Positions 7,050 through 12,332 of a stretch of 12,332 nucleotides of DNA are shown here, piece after piece (position 1 is the stretch's first letter; each line of letters starts with the position of its first letter). The notes beneath the pieces were generated by a model that saw only the letters and a list, made by a program, of their open reading frames with translations, did not search any database and was not told the DNA's origin. The stretch lies in contig JAHDCA010000023.1 of the NCBI GenBank assembly GCA_020630115.1, positions 1 through 12,332 on the forward strand. The letters run 5' to 3'. The translations under genes and the position numbers were made by a program. This DNA comes from Candidatus Dojkabacteria bacterium. GTDB taxonomy: Bacteria; Patescibacteriota; Dojkabacteria; SC72; JAHDCA01.

Positions 7050-8642
7050 CTAGGCCCTTACCATCTTGAAAAGATGGATTTCATCACCTTCTTGTACACC
7101 TTCAGGACCAGGTTCGACCATACATCCAAAGTCATTACCTTTAGACATTTCCTTAACCTCATTTTTATTGTGTTTAAGTGATGTAATTCTACCTTCAGCA
7201 ATTTCTTCATCTCCTCGAATGATATAACACTTTACTCCCTTTTTAATAACACCTTCATCAACCCTACCACCAAATACAACCTGCCCGTTAGAAAGAGTAA
7301 ATATTTGCTTAATTGTAGCAACACCCAAATCTTCTTCGAATTCTGTTGGCGTCACCATCATTGTCAAAGCATCAGATATCTCTTCAGGTATTTTGTAGAT
7401 GACATCATAAACCTTAGCAAAAACCTTTGATTCTTTAGCATATTTTGCAACACTGCCAGGTAGACCAACTTCAAAACCTACGACAAGGCTCTTTGTCTGA
7501 CTTGCTGTCTCGATATCATTATTAGTAATATCTCCAACCTGAGCACTATGGATTGTAACCATTCCACCTTCAATCGAAATACCATTTATCAAACTCCTAA
7601 GCGCCTCAAGTGAACCTTGAGATGAAGCTTTAATAACAACACCAAAATTTTTAATTTCATCTTCACCTTCTTGAGCTTCATCACTTACTCCAAAAAGAGC
7701 AGCCAACATCTTTTCATCATCAGTGACTTCACCATCCTCATTGATATCTAATTCCTCAATCTTATCAAGATCAGGGATCAAATCTTCAAGCTTCTTCTCA
7801 TTTTTCTCTGTAACACAGTAAAGATCTGTACCTAAGTGAAGAAGATTCTTCAAACCGATTATTCTTCCACCTGCTCCAGTACCTAATTCAGTAATATTTT
7901 CCTTGTCTTCAGACTGGAACATCTTAGCTTTCTCAACAATCACTTCTCCTTGTTCATCTCGATAAGCTATAAATTGTCCTTTCTCAAATTCACCAGATGT
8001 AACAACGATGTTAGAGATACAACCCATGCTCTTATTCTTAGATGATTCTAATACAAAAGCCTTCCCTATAACTTTCTCTGCCAAGCTTGGTCTAGAAACA
8101 AAGCCATCCATCTCATTGACAAGACTTATTGTCTCCAATAATGTATCAATCCCTGTTTTGTTCTTTGCTGAGACTTCAACTACAGGTACAGACCCGCCCA
8201 TACCTTCAATCATCATCCCGTTTACTGCTAAATCTCTCTTGATCTTCTCGATATTTATATTAGGCAGATCAACCTTATTAATAACAACAATTGGCCTAGC
8301 ATCTGAACTATTGATAATCTCGATTGATTCAAGTGTTTGAGGCTTTAAGCCATCATCAGCTGCTACTATAAGTAGAACTACATCGGCAACATTTCCACCT
8401 CTTACTCTCATCAGATCAAACGCCTCATGACCAGGAGTATCTATAAATGTTATCTGCTTATCAGCTTCTGTGGAAACTGTAAAAACAGATATCTTCTGTG
8501 TAATACCACCAGCTTCACCTTCTTGTACATTCCCACCCCTAATCACATCCAAAAGTGATGTCTTACCATGATCTACGTGACCAAGAATAGAAACAATTGG
8601 GATTCTATTTTCAACTTTGTTTTTACTCGTTTTCTTAGCCAT
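7050..8642 (-). CDS. infB: Translation initiation factor IF-2, short form
   Basis: The GTPase that brings fMet-tRNA to the 30S subunit and promotes subunit joining. At 530 residues it begins almost directly with the G domain and lacks the long N-terminal region of E. coli IF-2. GTPase motifs: G1 GHVDHGKT (21-28), G2 GGITQ (45-49), G3 DTPGHEAF (68-75), G4 NKVD (122-125) and G5 SAK (158-160). Domain II follows (about 190-280), then an acidic linker (about 286-331), domain III beginning NFGVVIKASSQGS, and the fMet-tRNA-binding C-terminal domain (about 430-530). The linker holds DINEDGEVTDDE (299-310), a complete EF-hand-type loop pattern not typical of IF-2. It starts 22 bases after nusA, the classic neighbour; ylxR and a ribosomal L7Ae-type gene, often between them, are absent, and rbfA does not follow. 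No strong Shine-Dalgarno is visible. Confidence 0.97.
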   Translation of the reverse strand: MAKKTSKNKVENRIPIVSILGHVDHGKTSLLDVIRGGNVQEGEAGGITQKISVFTVSTEADKQITFIDTPGHEAFDLMRVRGGNVADVVLLIVAADDGLKPQTLESIEIINSSDARPIVVINKVDLPNINIEKIKRDLAVNGMMIEGMGGSVPVVEVSAKNKTGIDTLLETISLVNEMDGFVSRPSLAEKVIGKAFVLESSKNKSMGCISNIVVTSGEFEKGQFIAYRDEQGEVIVEKAKMFQSEDKENITELGTGAGGRIIGLKNLLHLGTDLYCVTEKNEKKLEDLIPDLDKIEELDINEDGEVTDDEKMLAALFGVSDEAQEGEDEIKNFGVVIKASSQGSLEALRSLINGISIEGGMVTIHSAQVGDITNNDIETASQTKSLVVGFEVGLPGSVAKYAKESKVFAKVYDVIYKIPEEISDALTMMVTPTEFEEDLGVATIKQIFTLSNGQVVFGGRVDEGVIKKGVKCYIIRGDEEIAEGRITSLKHNKNEVKEMSKGNDFGCMVEPGPEGVQEGDEIHLFKMVRA

Positions 8643-8664
8643 ATAAATATCTTGGTATTTTTAA

Positions 8665-9870
8665 TTATTCTTCTGATTTAGTTTTTTCAACTTCAGTCTC
8701 CTCTGCTGTAACAACATCAGTAGCCTCTTCACTTGCCTGAGTTACTTCAACTTCTTTATCATCAACGATCTCCTCTTCAACTTCTGAATCGTTATCTCGT
8801 GAATCTTCATCCTCAGGTTTTTCACTTGTCAATGGTCCATTTGGTCCTTGGATGTCGATTCTACACTCTGTGAGTTTCGCTGCTAATCTAACATTTTGAC
8901 CAGCTTGTCCAATCGCTAATGACAATTGATCTTCATCAACTTTAACAATAACTGCTTCATCATCAGAACCAGGCATCTCAACAGAGATTATCTTAGCCGG
9001 ACTTAGTGCATTCTCGATGAACTTTTCTTTATCTTCATCCCATTGAACGATATCGATCTTTTCTTCACCTAGATCAGACATGATATTACCGATCCGGATA
9101 CCTTTTTGACCAACACACGAACCGATTGCATCAACTCCTTCTTGATTTGAAATCACAGCAACTTTAGATCTCATACCAGCTTCTCTTGCAGCTGCTTTTA
9201 TCTCGATAGCTCCAGTTCCGATCTCAGGTACCTCAATTTCAAACAGTGCCCTCAAGAATTCTTCGTCAGCTCTTGTAACTATAAGTGTACTTCCTTCTTC
9301 ACCCATTGATTTGAGTAAAAGCTTGTATCTTTCACCTTGTCTGTAGAATTCATTAGGAACTTGTTCCTCTTTAGGCATATATGCAACAGCTTTTCCAATT
9401 TCAAATACAGCTGAGCCTCTTTGCATTCTCTGCATAAGCCCTGTGAATACCTGTCCAACTTTACCATCAAATTGAGATAGGATAGCTTCTCTCTCTGATT
9501 CACGTATACCTTGCAAGATAACTTGTTTAGCAGTCTGTGCAGCAATTCTTCCAAAGTCCTCTTCCAATTGAACTTCAATTTCAATACTATCTCCTGGCTC
9601 TAATTCATTATTAAGGTATGTTGCATCCTCAAGTGCAATTTCACTTACTGGACTTTTCACCTCTTCAACAACTTCTTTTACTTGAAAGATCTTCATTGCT
9701 CCAGAATTTCTATCAATGAAACCTCTATAGTTAGCTTCTTCTTGACCAAAATCCTTTGAATACGCCACTCCTAGTGACTCTTCAATAGATCTAAAAATCT
9801 CTTCTGCTTCAATTCCTCTTTCACTAGCAATTTGATTAATTGCAGCAAAAAGCTCTGTATTTGTAGACAT
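8665..9870 (-). CDS. nusA: Transcription termination/antitermination protein NusA
   Basis: NusA binds RNA polymerase and nascent RNA and controls pausing, termination and antitermination. At 401 residues it holds the N-terminal polymerase-binding domain (about 1-125, with GRIAAQTAKQVI), an S1 domain (about 135-200) and two KH domains with GxxG loops GQKG (254-257) and GQAG (321-324). Hallmarks are EKIDIVQW (270-277), ENALSPAKI (286-294) and QLSLAIGQAGQNVRLAA (315-331). The E. coli-type acidic-repeat domains are missing; instead there is a tail of about 55 residues (347-401) rich in Glu, Asp, Val and Thr, likely disordered. This resembles the short NusA of Gram-positive bacteria plus a tail. 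It heads the cluster after a 93-bp gap with a promoter candidate. rimP, the usual upstream gene, is not adjacent. Confidence 0.97.
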   Translation of the reverse strand: MSTNTELFAAINQIASERGIEAEEIFRSIEESLGVAYSKDFGQEEANYRGFIDRNSGAMKIFQVKEVVEEVKSPVSEIALEDATYLNNELEPGDSIEIEVQLEEDFGRIAAQTAKQVILQGIRESEREAILSQFDGKVGQVFTGLMQRMQRGSAVFEIGKAVAYMPKEEQVPNEFYRQGERYKLLLKSMGEEGSTLIVTRADEEFLRALFEIEVPEIGTGAIEIKAAAREAGMRSKVAVISNQEGVDAIGSCVGQKGIRIGNIMSDLGEEKIDIVQWDEDKEKFIENALSPAKIISVEMPGSDDEAVIVKVDEDQLSLAIGQAGQNVRLAAKLTECRIDIQGPNGPLTSEKPEDEDSRDNDSEVEEEIVDDKEVEVTQASEEATDVVTAEETEVEKTKSEE

Positions 9871-9908
9871 AGTAAAAAACTAAGGAATAAATTTATATCT
9901 AACTCGCA

Positions 9909-9917
9909 ATAATATCA
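9909..9917 (-). promoter_or_regulatory. Candidate extended -10 promoter for nusA
   Basis: In the 93-bp gap between the surface-protein gene and nusA, the minus strand reads TGA-TATTAT. The -35 region is poor (TTTTAA at 17 bases). A start near 9902 would leave about 32 untranslated bases with no Shine-Dalgarno. The gap shows no GC-rich hairpin followed by a T run, so a terminator for the upstream gene is not evident. Confidence 0.35.
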
Positions 9918-9963
9918 GCTTTTAGCCAAATTTAAAAGAGTTTAAGGTGTTTATAGTCAATAT

Positions 9964-12332
9964 CTACTCGACATAAACGAAGACCCCATCCTCCTGCTTC
10001 AAGTTGAATTCTGAACCAAATTGCAACCCATTTTCAAAAATCACATTATCGAAGGACCCAATACTTGTATCCCATTTTGCAACCTTGGTAATACTTAAAC
10101 CAGAAAGGTTCTCAAGTTCACTCTTGAGTTGTGATGATGAACTAGAAGCAAGACCAGCGACAGGAATCATATTCCACCCAAGGGAGAGATCGAAGCCATC
10201 CTTAGATGGCAAGTTCGAACCTGAAGCATAAATCTCTGAGGGGCTTTGCATTGTAATGTACAAAGCATCATTTTCATTTATTTCAAAGTCCTCACTATAA
10301 CTAGTACCACCTCTATAATTAAACACCTTCCAACCTCGCTCTGCTCCTAATGACCGATAAATTGCAATACTGTAAAGTCGCCCACCTACTTCATCAATTC
10401 TATTAGCTAATTGACCTACAGTGTTAATATCGTCCTGAATTAATGGTACTGCAACCAGATTAACCCCGCCTTCTAAATCAACCTTCTTAGCTTCTGCGAT
10501 CTTGTTAAATTCAATATCCCCGACATCATATCGAACATTTTCACCACGCCCTCTAAAGTTATCACCATTATAATCATTAAAAACAGTCAACTCATTACTT
10601 TCACCACCTATATACATCAACTCCTCATACAAGAACAGATGACTATTAGACTTAACTTCATAAAGCCCGGAACCGCTTATACTTTTACTATTTGTTTGTG
10701 CTGTAACCGGAAGCGTTAACCTTTCAAGTAACCCTTCCTCTTTCGAACTTGAATTTGAACCTGAGTCGACGCAGCAGCTACCATCACAATTACCACAACT
10801 CGATCTTTGACAAAGATTTGCCGAGTGATAGGGTTGACCAGAACACTCATTATCATCCCCTGCAATTGGTTTAGATATTACTCCTCCTGTAGAAGTTAAT
10901 TGCCTCTTAGATTCACCACTTCCAATCTCGAGCTGCACTCCATCCCAATAAACATTATTATCCTTATATGCAAATGTATTTACCGCTCTCATAAATACTG
11001 TTATATCTTTTGAGTTAGTAGTTATATTAACCTCAAGCTCCTTAAAATCTGATGGGTCGTTAATACCAACATTGCTTAGTACTACCTCTCTTGACCATTT
11101 TACGCTAGGAGCTAATGGGTTTGACCCTCCTGACTCATCTATTCCAACCATAGCTTTCACGTTTCGATCCATTGAAGCTTGATCCTCCCCAGGATCATCA
11201 CTAGCTGTCCAGGCCTGAGCGTAAGCAGTAAAAGTAAGCTCCCTTTCTCCTTCCGACTCCAGATCCATAACTTGAAAGAATGCTGCATCAAATTGACCAG
11301 AAGTTGCAAACCACTGAGCCGAGTGCTTTAACCCAAGATTGTAGTCTTTAGCTCTATTCTCAGCAAATTCAGCCTCACTTTGCTTTGTTTCTGGCCTCTT
11401 AGCGTATTGCCTTGGGTCTTCCGGGTCATACCAGAAATGCCAATTAGGAGAAACCTTCAATTCTTGAGCATTTGTTGACCTACCAGGCTCGACAACAAAA
11501 GGCTTTTCAAAATTATCTTTATATAAACCACCTGTTACAACCTCCACATCTACATGCTGATTAGTACGTGTATCCGGATTATTATCATTATTCCGAGTTC
11601 CAGTACTACTAGAACTCCCAGAAGAGCTTCCATGAACAGGCAAAGATGTGCTAGTACCTTGAGACGCTCCACTTGAAGAGTTATCATTACCACTATCAAT
11701 CACAGCAGTTTCGCCGTCATTTATTGTATTTGAGCCTGAGCCCTCACCAACTTTAGGTTTAACTGTATAGCCATCCTCACACACATCACTAACAGCATCA
11801 ATGAATAGTTGTGAATTTTCCCAGAAAGGTTCGTGATACTCATATAGTTTATCTGGGTTCAACCCCATTGTATTAAAGAAAAGTACCGCTTCAATTTCAT
11901 CGTCAATTGTGAGATCTTCAGCTAAGAACCTTGTAGTAGATTCAAGGTCTAAAGACTTATCCCTCACTCCCATACTTGTGTATACCCTATATGGACGAAG
12001 ATTATTAACCTTCAAATATTGCTCAAAAGTATCTCTTGCATCATCGATTAGCTCCAAGTTGGGCCCCTCTACGAAATCATCAACTGCCCAAGCCCAAAGC
12101 TTATTAGCATTTTCTTTTGATAAGCCTTGACTTAGCATATCCTCGATATACGATTGATGATCGTGTTCGTCACCAATAGTTATTGAAATATTAGGGCTAA
12201 GCAATTTAATTTTGTTATCTTCTTTATTCAACGATATTAGGGATTTCAAATCCAAGTATGAAATAACATCGTTAACAAATTTTGCCTCCTCATTTGCCGG
12301 TCTTGGTTCAAACGAAGCAGGATTATTATGCC
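9964..12332 (-). CDS. Large modular, probably extracellular protein, 5' end outside window
   Basis: The reading frame is open to the right edge without an ATG, so the gene is 5'-partial; the first in-frame start-like codon is TTG at 12255, probably not the real start. Numbering from that codon: an N-terminal region of unknown fold (1-167), a linker rich in Ser, Gly, Asn and Thr (168-235), and a beta-sandwich-like module (about 237-446) with AQAWTASDDPGE, VGIDESGGSNP and KDNNVYWDGVQLEI. That module resembles galactose-binding-like domains of Chloroflexota and CPR exported proteins. A patch with six Cys follows (471-495), a possible Ca loop (DYNGDN, 561-566), and two GWN-type repeats (about 592-672 and 688-763). 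It has no hydrophobic anchor and ends at the second repeat. Secretion is inferred from composition, since any signal peptide would lie outside. Substrate or partner is unknown. Confidence 0.8.
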   Translation of the reverse strand, partial: HNNPASFEPRPANEEAKFVNDVISYLDLKSLISLNKEDNKIKLLSPNISITIGDEHDHQSYIEDMLSQGLSKENANKLWAWAVDDFVEGPNLELIDDARDTFEQYLKVNNLRPYRVYTSMGVRDKSLDLESTTRFLAEDLTIDDEIEAVLFFNTMGLNPDKLYEYHEPFWENSQLFIDAVSDVCEDGYTVKPKVGEGSGSNTINDGETAVIDSGNDNSSSGASQGTSTSLPVHGSSSGSSSSTGTRNNDNNPDTRTNQHVDVEVVTGGLYKDNFEKPFVVEPGRSTNAQELKVSPNWHFWYDPEDPRQYAKRPETKQSEAEFAENRAKDYNLGLKHSAQWFATSGQFDAAFFQVMDLESEGERELTFTAYAQAWTASDDPGEDQASMDRNVKAMVGIDESGGSNPLAPSVKWSREVVLSNVGINDPSDFKELEVNITTNSKDITVFMRAVNTFAYKDNNVYWDGVQLEIGSGESKRQLTSTGGVISKPIAGDDNECSGQPYHSANLCQRSSCGNCDGSCCVDSGSNSSSKEEGLLERLTLPVTAQTNSKSISGSGLYEVKSNSHLFLYEELMYIGGESNELTVFNDYNGDNFRGRGENVRYDVGDIEFNKIAEAKKVDLEGGVNLVAVPLIQDDINTVGQLANRIDEVGGRLYSIAIYRSLGAERGWKVFNYRGGTSYSEDFEINENDALYITMQSPSEIYASGSNLPSKDGFDLSLGWNMIPVAGLASSSSSQLKSELENLSGLSITKVAKWDTSIGSFDNVIFENGLQFGSEFNLKQEDGVFVYVE
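9967..10482 (-). repeat. Two divergent GWN-type protein repeats at the C-terminus
   Basis: Repeat A (10240-10482) opens with GGVNLVAVPL and closes with ENDALYITMQ. Repeat B (9967-10194) opens with LGWNMIPVAG and closes with QEDGVFVYVE. Each has the order: GWN-like strand, a helix with spaced Leu/Ile, an IAIYRS or VAKWDT strand, an aromatic strand, and a final strand after an acidic turn. The pattern recurs in CPR and Chloroflexota exported proteins; identity between copies is low. Confidence 0.6.
11551..11754 (-). other. Low-complexity Ser/Gly/Asn/Thr linker in the surface protein
   Basis: Codons for about 68 residues dominated by Ser, Gly, Asn, Thr and Asp, with Ser-Gly runs such as SSSGSSSSTG. 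This is typical of flexible, often glycosylated linkers between domains of exported proteins. It divides the unknown N-terminal region from the binding-like module. Confidence 0.75.

Noticed and set aside
8008..8340. 110-codon open frame on the plus strand opposite infB
   Set aside because: It lies wholly within infB, has no ribosome binding site, and its protein shows no motif; it is a shadow of the coding strand.
9279..9584. 101-codon frame on the minus strand inside nusA
   Set aside because: It is an alternate frame across the S1 domain of nusA, whose own frame is intact and highly conserved.
9887..9896. Palindrome ATAAATTTAT before nusA as an operator
   Set aside because: A 10-base A/T palindrome is expected by chance in AT-rich spacer DNA, and no second copy was noticed.
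9871..9963. Terminator between the surface-protein gene and nusA
   Set aside because: A T run occurs just before the nusA start, but no GC-rich stem precedes it.
11181..11196. Perfect hairpin GATCCT-CCCC-AGGATC
   Set aside because: It lies within the coding sequence of the conserved DDPGED segment, is short, and has no T run, so it is probably incidental.
12253..12255. TTG as the start of the surface-protein gene
   Set aside because: The same frame continues without a stop to the right edge with protein-like sequence and no ATG or Shine-Dalgarno, so the real start is upstream of the window.

Overview
The window reads as one long, same-strand gene cluster from a small, AT-rich bacterial genome. 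All ten genes lie on the minus strand, so transcription runs from the right edge to the left edge. UGA works as a stop codon for glyA and for the ABC transporter gene, so the UGA=Gly code of Gracilibacteria/Absconditabacteria does not apply. IF-2 is short and lacks the long N-terminal extension. NusA lacks the C-terminal acidic-repeat domains. Neither rimP, ylxR nor rbfA lies beside nusA-infB, and several genes have no Shine-Dalgarno sequence. Together these suggest a Candidate Phyla Radiation (Patescibacteria) genome. That is an inference, and I cannot name the lineage.

Layout in the direction of transcription. (1) 12332-9964: a large modular protein, probably exported, whose 5' end is outside the window. 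It has an N-terminal domain of unknown type, a Ser/Gly/Asn/Thr-rich linker, a carbohydrate-binding-like beta-sandwich, a six-cysteine patch and two C-terminal GWN-type repeats. (2) 9963-9871: a 93-bp spacer with an extended -10 promoter candidate and no visible terminator. (3) 9870-7050: nusA and infB, the transcription-translation core; IF-2 carries an EF-hand-like loop in an interdomain linker. (4) 7036-5897: a DHH/NrnA-like protein that has lost the metal-binding motifs. (5) 5877-3560: a fused ABC exporter with a degenerate nucleotide-binding domain, coupled by a GTGA overlap to a membrane-anchored methyltransferase resembling the FAM173 family. (6) 3543-1456: folD and glyA, the folate one-carbon pair. 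(7) 1463-1: sufS and sufU (partial), the cysteine desulfurase and sulfur acceptor for Fe-S cluster assembly.

Gaps from nusA to sufU are between -8 and +22 bp with no visible terminator, so read-through as one polycistronic unit is plausible. Internal promoter candidates lie before the DHH-like gene and before the ABC gene, and they share an 8-base sequence. GlyA and FolD together interconvert serine, glycine and C1-tetrahydrofolate species; SufS and SufU mobilise sulfur from cysteine. The ABC/methyltransferase pair and the surface protein are the least explained parts. No tRNA, rRNA, CRISPR array, insertion sequence or attachment site was found.
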